A stretch of 64,000 nucleotides of DNA from JBDTVS01 sp040007095 (GTDB taxonomy: Bacteria; Acidobacteriota; Vicinamibacteria; Vicinamibacterales; CAVVIG01). The DNA lies in contig JBDTVS010000009.1 of assembly GCA_040007095.1 (NCBI GenBank), positions 14,493 to 78,492 on the forward strand. The letters run 5' to 3'. The notes beneath the pieces were generated by a model. It was not told the origin of the DNA, made no database searches, and saw only the letters and a program-made list of their open reading frames with translations. Of the stretch, positions 25,383 to 35,244 are shown one piece after another (within the stretch, counting starts at the first letter, position 1; every line of letters begins with the position of its first letter). Made by a program: the position numbers and the translations under genes.

Positions 25383-28300
25383 GTGGCGCTTCAATTCCCG
25401 GCCCTCGTCATGCCCTCGGTCATCCTCTACTTTCTCTTCTTCTGTTCCGGCCTCAGCGGCCTCATCTACCAGGTCGTCTGGACCCGCCAATTCGGCAATG
25501 TCTTCGGAAACACGATCTACTCGGCTTCGATCGTCGTCAGCATCTTCATGCTCGGTCTCGGCCTCGGCAGCTACGTGGCCGGCGTGTGGGCCGATCGGCG
25601 TTACGAACGAACGAGCAACTCACTTGTTCGCGCGTACGGGTCCGTCGAGCTCATCATCGCGTTCCTCGGCCTGGCTATCTCGCTGCTGCTCCCTCGCCTG
25701 GCGGCACTCGTGGCGACGATGTCCTCGTATGCAGCCGACCGCAGCGGCTGGTTCGAGCTGTCGCGGATGTCGTACGTCGCCCGCGGCGCGATCGCCGCCG
25801 CGCTGCTGCTTCCAATCACGACGCTGATGGGCGGCACGCTGACGCTGCTGATCCGGCACCGCGTGCGGGAGGACGTCCAGTCTGCCGGCGCGATGAAGAT
25901 CGCCGTGCTTTACTCCGTCAATACGGCTGGCGCCGCCCTGGGCGCGTTCCTCACCGACTTCTGGCTCGTGCCCGCTGCTGGCCTGCGCGCCACCCAGTTG
26001 GCCGCAGTGGTCTTGAACGTGATTGCGGGTGCCGGCGCCTATACGCTCGCGCGCCGGATACCGAATCGTGCCGCCGCGCGGAAAGCGAAGGTGGCGGACA
26101 CCAGGCACATCGTGTCGCCACTTGTCAGCGCCGTCCGCTCGACCTGGTGGATTGGTGCGGCCCTGATGGTGTCCGGCTTCTCGGCGATGGGCATCGAGAT
26201 GGTCTGGCTCCGGCACTTCGAGGTGCTGCTCGGCGGATTTCGTGCGGTGTTCTCGCTGGTGTTGTCGGTGATGCTCGCCGGCATCGCCATCGGGTCGATG
26301 CTCGGCGCCGGCCTCAACCAGCGGACGGCGCGCCCGGCCCAGGCCCTGATGCTCGTCCAGGGGGCATTCGTGGCCAGCGTTCTCCTCGGACTCGGCCTGA
26401 CCAGTTTCTCCTCATCGACCGACGGGCCATCGATCGTGTGGCGCAGCCTGCGCTCCATCGTTCTCGAGATAGGGCTGCCGTCGGTGTTGATGGGCTGCTC
26501 ATTCCCGCTGGCCAACGCCGTGGTGCAGCACGCGGAGACATCGGTGGGACGACGGGCGGGCGGGCTGTACTTTGCCAACACCGCCGGCGCAGTTCTGGGG
26601 TCGCTGGTGGCCGGCTACGTGCTGCTGCCCGCACTGGGAATGCAGTCCGCCGCCGCAGTGCTGGCTATCGTCGCGGCGTTCGCAATCGTGCCGCTGGCCG
26701 TCGCCAGTCGCGCCAATGCAGAGGCCCCCGCTCTGTCGCACGGCTCCGCCATGGCTGCGTGCGCTGCGTCGGCGCTCATCGCTGCGATCTCCGTCGGCGC
26801 GTGGCTCCGGTTATCGCCTGGCGAGCTGCTTGGACAATCGCTGCCGCCGCTGGCATCGGGCGAGCGACTCCTGACGATCAGTGAGAGCGTGACGGGCATC
26901 GTCGCCGTCACGGAGGTGCCCGGCCGCGGCCGCGGGCTGCTCACGAATGGCCACCCGATGTCGTCGACGGCGCTGCTCGATCAGCGGTACATGCGAGCGT
27001 TGGCGCACGTGCCGATGCTTGCCATGCCGCACCCGGCGCGCGCGCTCGTGATCGGATTCGGCGTCGGCAACACCACCCACGCGCTGACGCTGCATCCATC
27101 CATTGACCGCGTCGATGTCGCGGACCTCTCGAGGCATGTCCTCGAACATGCCCACTACTTCAGCGACGCGACCGACGATGTGCTGCGCGACCCGCGCGTC
27201 AGGGTGTACCTCAACGATGGACGGCAGCATCTTGAGATGAGCCCCGAGCACTCGTACGACTTGATCACGCTCGAGCCGCCGCCGATTGCGCACGCCGGTG
27301 TTGCCGCACTGTACTCGCGCGAGTTCTATGACCTGGCGCGCTCGCGCTTGAAGCCGGGCGGGTATCTCAGCCAGTGGCTGCCGGCGTACCAGGTACCCGC
27401 AGCGACGAGCCTCGCGATGGTGCGTGCGTTCATCGACGTGTTTCCGCAAGCCGTCCTGCTCTCGGGCATGCAGGCCGAACTGCTGCTCGTCGGCACCACC
27501 GCCCCACGGATCGAAATCGAACCGGATCGCCTGGCTCGGGCTCTGGACGGCGCGCCCGACCTGCTCGCGGATCTCCGCCGCCTCGATCTCGGCACCGTGA
27601 CCGAAATCGTCGGCACGTTCGTGGGCTCGGCGGACACGCTCGCACGCGCGACGCGCGGCTCGCGGGCCGCATCCGACGACTATCCGCTCCAGGAGTACGC
27701 GGGACTGGCTTTGTCGCGCGATCGGCGGGGTGGCGTCCCCGCCACGCTGGTCGATCTGACAGGGGCCGTGACGTGGTGTCCGCGGTGCTTCGAGGGAGAG
27801 ATGGCGTCGCCTGCGGCGCCGCATATTGACGCATATCTCGCGCTGCTCGACCAGGCCTACCACGGATCGTCTGCGGCGGCGGGCGCGCCACCCGTGGGGC
27901 GGCGCGTTCTCGGCAGCGCATATCTCGGCGCCATTCTCCCGGACACCGACGCCGTGCACAACATTGTCGGCGTCACGCTTCTACGTCAGGGAGAATTCGC
28001 CGCGGCGGCCGATGCGTTCCGCGAGGCGCTCAAGCGGCGGCCGGACTCGGCGGACGCGAACCGCAATCTCGGGACCGCGCTGGCCGCCACCGGACATGCG
28101 CCGGAAGCGATCGAATATCTCCGCCGGGCCGTCGAATTGGCGCCGCACACCGGCGGGGCGCACGACGAACTTGGCACGCTGCTGCTCGAACGCCGCGAGT
28201 TTGCCCAGGCCGCGGATTCTCTGCGCGCGGCGGTGCGCGAACAGCCCGATTTTGCGCCCGCGCACAACCGCTTCGGGATAGCGCTTGCCTCGCTCGGCCG

Positions 28301-28457
28301 GATGCCGGAAGCAATCGAGCAGTTCGAGCAGGCCGTGAAGCTCGATCCGCAGTTCGGCGAAGCGCGGCGCAATCTCCAAGCGGCGCACGCGGTCTCTCGC
28401 GCTCCCTCGCAACCGCGAGAGCGCGCCGGTCCGACGAGCCCAGCAGTGCGGCAATAG
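25383..28457 (+). CDS. MFS-like membrane domain fused to spermidine-synthase-type methyltransferase-fold domain and TPR repeats
   Basis: 1024 aa, GTG start. Residues 1-480 form about 11-12 helices of the SpeE-associated MFS type (YFLFFCSGLSGLIYQVVWTRQF is the usual opening). Residues about 520-780 form a Rossmann domain (VIGFGVGNTTHAL near 555, then DVADLSRHVLEHAHYF and VYLNDGRQHL), as in polyamine synthases. From about residue 855 to 1000 there are four TPR units (EFAAAADAFREALKRRPDS and relatives). The canonical aminopropyl-transfer pocket cannot be confirmed. Such fusions are common in Acidobacteria, with no known role. It follows the TonB receptor by 34 bp. Confidence 0.88.
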   Translation: MALQFPALVMPSVILYFLFFCSGLSGLIYQVVWTRQFGNVFGNTIYSASIVVSIFMLGLGLGSYVAGVWADRRYERTSNSLVRAYGSVELIIAFLGLAISLLLPRLAALVATMSSYAADRSGWFELSRMSYVARGAIAAALLLPITTLMGGTLTLLIRHRVREDVQSAGAMKIAVLYSVNTAGAALGAFLTDFWLVPAAGLRATQLAAVVLNVIAGAGAYTLARRIPNRAAARKAKVADTRHIVSPLVSAVRSTWWIGAALMVSGFSAMGIEMVWLRHFEVLLGGFRAVFSLVLSVMLAGIAIGSMLGAGLNQRTARPAQALMLVQGAFVASVLLGLGLTSFSSSTDGPSIVWRSLRSIVLEIGLPSVLMGCSFPLANAVVQHAETSVGRRAGGLYFANTAGAVLGSLVAGYVLLPALGMQSAAAVLAIVAAFAIVPLAVASRANAEAPALSHGSAMAACAASALIAAISVGAWLRLSPGELLGQSLPPLASGERLLTISESVTGIVAVTEVPGRGRGLLTNGHPMSSTALLDQRYMRALAHVPMLAMPHPARALVIGFGVGNTTHALTLHPSIDRVDVADLSRHVLEHAHYFSDATDDVLRDPRVRVYLNDGRQHLEMSPEHSYDLITLEPPPIAHAGVAALYSREFYDLARSRLKPGGYLSQWLPAYQVPAATSLAMVRAFIDVFPQAVLLSGMQAELLLVGTTAPRIEIEPDRLARALDGAPDLLADLRRLDLGTVTEIVGTFVGSADTLARATRGSRAASDDYPLQEYAGLALSRDRRGGVPATLVDLTGAVTWCPRCFEGEMASPAAPHIDAYLALLDQAYHGSSAAAGAPPVGRRVLGSAYLGAILPDTDAVHNIVGVTLLRQGEFAAAADAFREALKRRPDSADANRNLGTALAATGHAPEAIEYLRRAVELAPHTGGAHDELGTLLLERREFAQAADSLRAAVREQPDFAPAHNRFGIALASLGRMPEAIEQFEQAVKLDPQFGEARRNLQAAHAVSRAPSQPRERAGPTSPAVRQ

Positions 28458-28467
28458 CGAGAACAGG

Positions 28468-28644
28468 TCAGGGATAGATGATGGTGAAGCCGTCGGCGGT
28501 CCGGCCCGGCGGAACCGTCTCCACGGAGACCGCGACGGTGTACGGTCCCTTGCCGTTCGGGCAGGCGCTCACCACGGGCCGACACGGCGATGACTCGCCC
28601 GCCGTGGGCCGCCGCCTGAAATCTGGCGTGTAAGAGGCCCTCAC
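28468..28644 (-). pseudogene. Possible remnant of a secreted-protein gene (C-terminal piece)
   Basis: A minus-strand frame of 58 codons ends at 28468 with a plausible beta-sheet-like tail (YTVAVSVETVPPGRTADGFTIIYP). It has a stop just upstream of its GTG and no ribosome site. It may be the decayed end of an older gene between the fusion gene and the HD-GYP regulator. Weak evidence. Confidence 0.25.
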
Positions 28645-28647
28645 CGC

Positions 28648-29796
28648 CTAGCGAGGGGGTAGACGCTTGGCTGCGGGGTCGGCGGTGAACGCGCTATCCG
28701 CGAGGAGCCCTTCCAGCCGGTCGTGGACATCCGGGAGGAGGCTCAGGTCAGGCACCTGCCGCGCGAGCGTGCTCGCCAGCATCTGCTCGGCAACGGAGTG
28801 CCGACGGCGTCTCTCGGCGATCGGCGCTCCGTCGAAATCGCGCTGAATGGTCGTGATGAAGCTCTCGACAATCTCCGCGTTCATCGCGCCGCGCGCCGCG
28901 TCGGCGCGAAGCTCGCGGAACGCTTCAGCCACGGTCAATGCCAGTCGATACGGCCGATTTGTTGTCATCGCGTCAAACGCATCGACGATGCCGACGACGT
29001 GGGCCAGCACCGGCACCGCCTGGCCTCGCAGGCCATCCGGATACCCGCCGCCGTCGAGGCGCTCGTGATGATGCCGGATGATGGCGCGCATCGGCGCCAG
29101 GGAGCGCAGATTGCCGCAGAGCGATTCCCCGATGATGGTGTGACGCTTCATCACTTCGTACTCGTCGCCGGTCAAGCGCGTCTTCTTCAACAGCACCGAG
29201 TCGGGAATTCCGATCTTGCCGACGTCGTGAAGGATTCCGCCGCGGCGCAGGGTGTCGAGATCGCTCGAGGTGAATCCCAGCCGAGCGCCCAGCGCCGAGG
29301 CGTACCGCGCCAGACGCTCGGAGTGACCCTCGGTGCAGGTGTCTCGCGCCTCCACCGTGAGTGCCAGGCTGGCAATGATCGACTCGGTCGAGTCGAGCGC
29401 GTCGGTATAGCGCTTCATGCGCACGAGCGATCGAATACGCGCGCGCAGTTCCCCGAAGTCGAACGGCTTCAACAGATAGTCGTCCGCCCCCGCGTTGATG
29501 CCCGCAAGTCGATTTTCCCGGCCCTGCAGCCCGGTCAACAAGACGACCGGCGTCAAGCGTGTCGCGGGGCTGCTCTTCAGCCGTCGGCAGACCTCGAAGC
29601 CGTCCATTCCCGGCAGTTTTACGTCCAGGAGGATCAGGCTCGGGGGATGGTCGCCGACCGATTGCAGCGCAGCTTCTCCGTCGTTGGCGACGTCGATCTG
29701 GAAACCCTGCTCGGTCAGCAGCCGGGTCAACAGGCGGACGATCGGTTCCTCGTCGTCGACGATGAGGATGGTCTGACTGGTCGTCTGAATCGTCAT
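28648..29796 (-). CDS. Response regulator with HD-GYP cyclic-di-GMP phosphodiesterase domain
   Basis: 382 aa. Receiver domain at residues 1-125 (IVDDEE, phospho-Asp in LILLDVKLPG, Lys in YLLKPF). HD-GYP domain at about residues 150-330 with HSERLARYA, LHDVGKIGIPDSVL, RHHHERLDGGGYP and IVDAFDAMTTNRPYR, so the metal ligands and GYP triplet are intact. It should hydrolyse c-di-GMP when the receiver is phosphorylated. The start overlaps the stop of the GGDEF gene (ATGA), placing a cyclase and a phosphodiesterase in one transcript. The cognate kinase is not adjacent. Confidence 0.95.
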   Translation of the reverse strand: MTIQTTSQTILIVDDEEPIVRLLTRLLTEQGFQIDVANDGEAALQSVGDHPPSLILLDVKLPGMDGFEVCRRLKSSPATRLTPVVLLTGLQGRENRLAGINAGADDYLLKPFDFGELRARIRSLVRMKRYTDALDSTESIIASLALTVEARDTCTEGHSERLARYASALGARLGFTSSDLDTLRRGGILHDVGKIGIPDSVLLKKTRLTGDEYEVMKRHTIIGESLCGNLRSLAPMRAIIRHHHERLDGGGYPDGLRGQAVPVLAHVVGIVDAFDAMTTNRPYRLALTVAEAFRELRADAARGAMNAEIVESFITTIQRDFDGAPIAERRRRHSVAEQMLASTLARQVPDLSLLPDVHDRLEGLLADSAFTADPAAKRLPPR

Positions 29797-30869
29797 CGCC
29801 GTTTCATCAAGTCGACCAGGTAGGGGCTCGCCTTCGCCACCACTCGGTTCTTACCCAGATGCTTGGCCTGGTACAGCGCCTCGTCGGCGCGATGAACCAG
29901 ACTGCCGGCGGTGTCGCCGGCCGAGAACTCTGCCGCGCCGGCGCTGACCGTCAGGGTGAACGACGAGTCGGCGATCCCAGGAAAGTGTGTGGAGGCCAGG
30001 GCCGAGATCACGGTTTTCAGGCGGAACTCGGCCTGGCGCAGCGACAGGCTCGAGACCAGCAGCGCGAATTCATCGCCTCCCAGTCGTGCGACGAGGTCGT
30101 TCGCGCGGACCGATGCCTTGAGGGTCTGTGCCAGCGCGACCAGCGCCTTGTCGCCCTGCGCGTGCCCCTGGTCGTCGTTGATCGACTTGAACCCGTCGAT
30201 GTCGAGCATCGCCAGTACGAAGCCCGGGCGGCCCGGTCCCATCCACTCACGAAGCGTCCGGTCGAAGGTCCGGCGATTGGCGATGTGCGTGAGTGGATCG
30301 AGCGAGGCCTCGTGCTGGCTGGTCTGCAGTTGACGCTCGAGCACGGCCACGCGCTCGCTGAGCAGCGCCGCGCTCGAGTCCCAGGCTTTCTGGCGCTCGG
30401 CGATGACTCGTTTGAGCACCGTGACTTCGGCGACGATTTGCGTCTTGATCTGTTGAATGTCGTTGAACTGGGCCACCGCGGCGAATCGGTCGGTCGATTG
30501 GCTCAGGCTGACATGGAGGTTCCGATTCTCCATCGCCACCTCTGACACGGCTTCGCGCACGATGGTGATGAGCGTGCTCATCTCGTTTCGGCCTTCGAGC
30601 TGCTTGAGCTGCATCTGGGTGACGATCGACTTCCCCGCGTCGAGGCAGGGAATGACCATGGCTTCGAGTTCCTCGGCCTGAACTCCCGAATCCAGCGCGG
30701 CCCGGCACTCGTCGAGTCCGTCGCACAGGTCGTTTCGGTCCGGATCCCCGAATGCCGCCAGCCAGTCCCGCAGCAGGACCAGCGAGCGATCGATGATGCT
30801 GCGGAGCGCGGCCTGCGCCTGGCCTCCATGAGACGTACCTAAACCGAGCTCGATGACCCTACCGTTCAT
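29793..30869 (-). CDS. Diguanylate cyclase (GGDEF) with N-terminal coiled-coil region
   Basis: 358 aa from ATG 30869. Residues 1-190 are helical with heptads (VTVLKRVIAERQKAWDSSAALL) and no membrane helix, so it is probably cytosolic. The GGDEF domain covers about residues 200-345, with LTHIANRRTFD, GFKSINDDQGH and intact active-site loop RLGGDEFALL. An inhibitory RxxD site is not obvious. Makes c-di-GMP. Co-transcribed with the HD-GYP regulator downstream. The gap upstream (30870-31147) is divergent with the cupredoxin gene and shows no other gene. Confidence 0.93.
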   Translation of the reverse strand: MNGRVIELGLGTSHGGQAQAALRSIIDRSLVLLRDWLAAFGDPDRNDLCDGLDECRAALDSGVQAEELEAMVIPCLDAGKSIVTQMQLKQLEGRNEMSTLITIVREAVSEVAMENRNLHVSLSQSTDRFAAVAQFNDIQQIKTQIVAEVTVLKRVIAERQKAWDSSAALLSERVAVLERQLQTSQHEASLDPLTHIANRRTFDRTLREWMGPGRPGFVLAMLDIDGFKSINDDQGHAQGDKALVALAQTLKASVRANDLVARLGGDEFALLVSSLSLRQAEFRLKTVISALASTHFPGIADSSFTLTVSAGAAEFSAGDTAGSLVHRADEALYQAKHLGKNRVVAKASPYLVDLMKRR

Positions 30870-31147
30870 GACCGCGCCTCCGTCGGAAAATGCCCATGCC
30901 GGCGATCGCTGGAAGATGCGTCGGTCGCGACAGAATCCGAGCGTCGTTCGGCGAAGTGTTTCAGTCTCACGCAGAAGGAATCGGCAACACGGTTCCACTC
31001 TTCAACGCCGAGATGAACGCCGCGGCGCCGCGCGCGGCGGTCGAGCCCGGCGCGAAACACCGCCGACTGGTCTCGGCGGCCGGAAAAAACGGCAGCTCGG
31101 GCGATTTGTGCTGAAGAACGACGCCGTCCGGCCGATTGGTTCCTTGT

Positions 31148-31726
31148 ATGCGTCCTGGCTTGCTTGCCGTCGCCGTTCTCGCGTCGATCGCGGGCGCACG
31201 TGTTCCGGCGGCATTTGATCTGCACGGCGCCACACGAGCCGGCAACCGGGCCGAGCCTTATGCGGTCGTCTGGCTGGATGCGCCCCAGGGCATCACGCAA
31301 GCACCAGTGTCCAAGGTCGTTCTCGATCAGCGAAATCTTGATTTCTTTCCGCGCATCCTCGCGGTTCGGGTGGGCACGGTCGTAGAGTTCCCCAACAACG
31401 ATCGCGTGTTTCACAACGTGTTCTCGTTCCACGATGGCAAACGGTTCGATTTGGGTCTCTACCCGGTCGGGACCATGAAACGCGTGACGTTCGACCATCC
31501 GGGGCTGAGCCGGATCTTCTGCAACATCCATCCAAACATGGCCGCGCATGTCATGTCGCTCGACACGCCGTACTTCACCGTGTCTGACGCCGACGGTCGA
31601 TTCGCGATGGCCGCCGTGCCACCAGGCACCTACACGTATCACGCGTGGCGACCCGGACGGGCGGATCTCACCGGTTCGGTCGTGGTCGGGCCTGGGGCGT
31701 CGTCGCTGGAAATCAGGTGGCGATGA
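31148..31726 (+). CDS. Secreted cupredoxin-like (blue copper) protein with a second beta domain
   Basis: 192 aa from ATG 31148. A signal peptide ends near residue 23. The central domain has type-1 copper ligands His (VFHNVFSF), Cys, His and Met (IFCNIHPNM), as in plastocyanin-like proteins. The C-terminal 50 residues (FTVSDADGRFAMAAVPPGTYTYHAWRPG) look like a carboxypeptidase-regulatory-like beta domain. Likely periplasmic electron carrier or copper-binding protein. Its stop overlaps the start of the next gene (ATGA), an outer-membrane barrel, so both act together. Confidence 0.88.
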   Translation: MRPGLLAVAVLASIAGARVPAAFDLHGATRAGNRAEPYAVVWLDAPQGITQAPVSKVVLDQRNLDFFPRILAVRVGTVVEFPNNDRVFHNVFSFHDGKRFDLGLYPVGTMKRVTFDHPGLSRIFCNIHPNMAAHVMSLDTPYFTVSDADGRFAMAAVPPGTYTYHAWRPGRADLTGSVVVGPGASSLEIRWR

Positions 31727-32718
31727 AACTATTGATGGCGCTCGTCGCCATGGCGATCGCGGCGCACCCGACCGTGGCGTCAAGCCAGACGGTGGCCGTC
31801 GAGCTCACTCAGACCGTCGGAGCCTCAACAGAAAGCGTCGCGGCAGCAGCCACGCAAATCCGGGCCTTCGGCGAGGTGGCAGGCGGCGTCAGGTTCATGG
31901 GCGAAGGCGCGTGGGCCGCGCGGTCGTCCAGCGGGACGGACGCTTTTGGCGCGGCCTACCCCTACGCCAATCGAGCCCAGGTGATCGAGGCCTACGGCGA
32001 GCGGACGTTTCAGCCAGGGCCGTTCCTGGTGGGGATCCGCGGAGGGCGATACCGGACGCCATTCGGTATTTCGAGCGCCAGCGACCACGCCTACGACGGT
32101 TTCTTCCGCGCGCCGCTGATTCGCTACGACAACTACTACGCCCTGTCGAACAACTTTCTCGAACATGGCGCGGACGTGATCGTCGGAGTGCCCCGGTTGA
32201 CCCTCGAAGTCAGCGCCGGGACCCCATCGGACGTCGGCGCGGCAAGCCGGCGTTCGGGCCTCGATACCGTCGTGCGCGGGCAGGGAGTGATCGGCGCCCT
32301 GATTGTCGGCATGAGCTACATCCGGACCACACCCTATGAGGACGAGTACTACGCAAAAGGACGCGCCGTCTTCACCGGCGTCGACCTTCGCTTCATGCGT
32401 GGCGGCGTGCAGGTGCGCGGGGAATGGATCAGCGGCCGGCCCTTTGATGGCACGACCACCACGGGCGGCTACGCGGACCTGATCGTGCATCGACCCAGCA
32501 TGGGTCCGATCACCGCGGTCATGCGGGCGGAACATCTCGCCTACGAAGTCGGATCGCCCTATCAGCTCTACGGCACACGGTACACGGGAGGCGCCCGGAT
32601 CCGTGTGCTCGGACGATTGACAGCGGCCGTCGACGTCATCCATCAGTCGGGTGCTCTCCCGCAGCGGCACTCCACCACCGTCGACGTCGGCGTGACCTAC
32701 TCAGTGCGTAGCCACTAG
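31723..32718 (+). CDS. Outer-membrane beta-barrel protein, unknown
   Basis: 331 aa from ATG 31723 overlapping the cupredoxin stop. A signal peptide ends near residue 21 (TVASSQ). Alternating hydrophobic and polar strands with aromatic girdles run to the end (IEAYGERTFQPGPF, VQVRGEWISGRPF, TTVDVGVTYSVRSH), as in porin-like barrels. No named family recognised. It sits in an apparent transcript cupredoxin, barrel, GGDEF-EAL (12-bp gap to the last). Confidence 0.7.
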   Translation: MKLLMALVAMAIAAHPTVASSQTVAVELTQTVGASTESVAAAATQIRAFGEVAGGVRFMGEGAWAARSSSGTDAFGAAYPYANRAQVIEAYGERTFQPGPFLVGIRGGRYRTPFGISSASDHAYDGFFRAPLIRYDNYYALSNNFLEHGADVIVGVPRLTLEVSAGTPSDVGAASRRSGLDTVVRGQGVIGALIVGMSYIRTTPYEDEYYAKGRAVFTGVDLRFMRGGVQVRGEWISGRPFDGTTTTGGYADLIVHRPSMGPITAVMRAEHLAYEVGSPYQLYGTRYTGGARIRVLGRLTAAVDVIHQSGALPQRHSTTVDVGVTYSVRSH

Positions 32719-32730
32719 AGCAACCAACAG

Positions 32731-35244
32731 ATGTCCAGGCCGCTATCCGCGCCGGCAACGATTCCCTGGCATCGTCGTATGGAAGCGCGGGTCGCCGCAG
32801 GGATCAGCCTGCTGGTCGCGCTCGCGCTTGGCGCGGTGTTGTTCGCGACGATGCGCGCCGTCACCAACCGTTCGATGTCGCGCGCTTCCGAAGACCTCGC
32901 GACCGCCCGCTCCACCTTCAACGGTCTGCTCGACAGCCGAGCCGAATCCGCCGCCGCATTGACCCGTCTCATTACCGAACTACCGGTCTTCCGCGCCTAC
33001 ATGACCGACAGCCGGTTGGTGGCCGACGCCTCCAGCGTGAGCGAGATGGCCGATCGATACCGACGCCAGCTCAACGCGCAGTTCGGCATCGTCACCGACG
33101 CCCGTGGGGCGTGGATGGCCACGCCAGGCTGGCCCGCCGGCACCGTGGCTCCGGCCCCGCTGCGGGCGATGATTGACGCGGCGGTCTCGGGCCGGTCCGG
33201 GCGCGAGATCGTGGCGGTGCAGGAACGGCTGTACCTGTTCATTGCCGAACCCGCGCGATTCGCGGAGGAAGTGCTTGGCACGCTCTCGGTCGCCTACGCA
33301 CTCGACGACGCCGTCGCCGACCAGCTCGCACGGGCGTCGCATTGCGAAGTGAATCTCGTGCTGGGCACGCACCTCTGCGCGAGCAGCCTTCCGCCGGGCG
33401 ACCGGCAGGCGCTGGAGCGCTGGCTGGCCGAAAACCGCAGCGCGCCGTACCCGTTTTCCCTGTCCTCGGGCCTCTGGCGCATCGGCGGGGAACGCTACGT
33501 GGCGGGGGCGTTCGCGCTGGCCGGGGATCGAGCACCGGATAACGACGGCCACCTGATCCTGCTGCAGTCGTGGACGCCCACCCAGCAGTTTCTCGACGCA
33601 TTGAAGACACAATTCGTCGGCGCCGGTTCGATTATCTTCCTGTGCGCTCTGCTCGCGGGCTTCGTGTTCAGCCGGAGCACCAGCCAGCCGCTGCGCGAGA
33701 TAGCGGTGGCCGCGCGAGACATCGCCTCGGGGAATTGGGAGCGTGCGGTGCCGCTTCGCGGCAGCGCGGAAGCCACGACGCTGGCTGCGGCGTTCAACGA
33801 GATGAGCGCCAGCCTTCGCGGCGCCCAGCAACGGCTGCTTCACGATGCCTTCCACGATCCTCTCACCCAGCTGCCGAACCGGGCGCTGTTCATGGACCGC
33901 CTGCAGCGGGTCATCGCCCGCAAGACGCGATATCCCAACTACCGTTTCGCGGTCCTGTTCATCGATCTGGACCGCTTCAAGACGGTCAACGACAGCATCG
34001 GTCATCCGGCCGGCGACCGGCTCCTGCTGGAGACCGCGAGTCGGCTCACCGCCATCCTGCGGCACTACGACACGGTCGCGCGGCCAGACGACCGGTCCCG
34101 CGACGAGGAGGCCCAGAACAGCCTGGCCCGGATCGGGGGGGATGAGTTCACCGTGCTGCTCGAAGACATCCTCGACCCGAGCGACGCGGTACGAATCGCC
34201 GAGCGCCTGCTGGAAGCGGTGGCCGTGCCGCTGACGATCGACGGGCAGGAAGTGTTTGCCAGCGTCAGCATCGGCATCGCCGTCAGCTCGCCCGAGCATC
34301 GCTGCGGCGACGAGCTCGTCCGCGACGCCGATATCGCGATGTACCGTGCGAAGTCGGCGGGCGGCGACCGCTACGCCGTCTTCGATGCCACGATGCATCA
34401 GGACGCGCTGGAGCGCCTCCAACTCGAGACCGATCTGCGGCGGGCCCTCGACCGGCACGAGCTCAAGTTGCGATATCAGCCGATTGTTTCGTTCGGCAAC
34501 CACCGGGTCGTCGGATTCGAGGCGCTGGTTCGGTGGCAGCACCCGGATCACGGGCTTCTCCCGCCATCGAGGTTCATGACCGTCGCCGAGGAAACCGGTC
34601 TCATCTCGCGGATCGACTGCTGGGTCCTGCGTGAGGCGTGCGAGGAGGCCGCGCGGTGGCAAGCAAAAACCACCAGCGGGCCGGCCGTCAGCGTGAGCGT
34701 GAACATCTCCGCCAAGGGATTTGATCGACCGGACCTCGTGCAGCTGGTGGCGAGCACGCTAATCGAGACCGGGCTCGATCCGCACAGCCTGCGGCTCGAA
34801 ATCACGGAAACCGTGGCGATGGCGGATGCGGAGCGCACGCGGGCCATCCTGACCGACATCAGGGCGCTCGGCGTTCGCATCAGCCTCGACGACTTCGGGA
34901 CCGGGTATTCGTCGTTGAGCTATCTGCAGTGCTTCCCGGTCGACACCTTGAAGATCGACCGGTCGTTCGTGGCGGCCATGGACCAGAATGGCGAGTGCCG
35001 GGAGATCGTGCGGACGATCCTGAGTCTGGCCAAGACGCTCGGGCTCGACGTCATCGCCGAAGGCGCCGAGACCACGGCACAGGTCGACTACCTCGAGTCG
35101 CTGGCTTGCCAGTTCGGCCAGGGCTACTTTTTCGGCCGGCCGCTGCCTCCTGATGAGGTCATGACCATTGTCGCGGCCCGAGCGGACGAGCAGGCGGCGA
35201 TTCGCTATGTCCCACCCGGTCTGGCTTACTTCGATCGCGTCTGA
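32731..35244 (+). CDS. Membrane GGDEF-EAL protein with periplasmic sensor and HAMP
   Basis: 837 aa. Membrane helix at about residues 20-42, a periplasmic CHASE/Cache-like sensor to about residue 290, second helix about 292-312, HAMP (about 312-362), GGDEF domain (about 365-540; active loop RIGGDEFTVLL near residue 468) and EAL domain (about 555-805; GFEALVRW near 596, DDFGTGYSSLSYL). Both active sites look intact, so it may make or break c-di-GMP depending on the signal. It follows the cupredoxin and barrel genes, which might supply or sense its signal. Its 3' end overlaps the convergent RraA-like gene by 19 bp. Confidence 0.93.
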   Translation: MSRPLSAPATIPWHRRMEARVAAGISLLVALALGAVLFATMRAVTNRSMSRASEDLATARSTFNGLLDSRAESAAALTRLITELPVFRAYMTDSRLVADASSVSEMADRYRRQLNAQFGIVTDARGAWMATPGWPAGTVAPAPLRAMIDAAVSGRSGREIVAVQERLYLFIAEPARFAEEVLGTLSVAYALDDAVADQLARASHCEVNLVLGTHLCASSLPPGDRQALERWLAENRSAPYPFSLSSGLWRIGGERYVAGAFALAGDRAPDNDGHLILLQSWTPTQQFLDALKTQFVGAGSIIFLCALLAGFVFSRSTSQPLREIAVAARDIASGNWERAVPLRGSAEATTLAAAFNEMSASLRGAQQRLLHDAFHDPLTQLPNRALFMDRLQRVIARKTRYPNYRFAVLFIDLDRFKTVNDSIGHPAGDRLLLETASRLTAILRHYDTVARPDDRSRDEEAQNSLARIGGDEFTVLLEDILDPSDAVRIAERLLEAVAVPLTIDGQEVFASVSIGIAVSSPEHRCGDELVRDADIAMYRAKSAGGDRYAVFDATMHQDALERLQLETDLRRALDRHELKLRYQPIVSFGNHRVVGFEALVRWQHPDHGLLPPSRFMTVAEETGLISRIDCWVLREACEEAARWQAKTTSGPAVSVSVNISAKGFDRPDLVQLVASTLIETGLDPHSLRLEITETVAMADAERTRAILTDIRALGVRISLDDFGTGYSSLSYLQCFPVDTLKIDRSFVAAMDQNGECREIVRTILSLAKTLGLDVIAEGAETTAQVDYLESLACQFGQGYFFGRPLPPDEVMTIVAARADEQAAIRYVPPGLAYFDRV

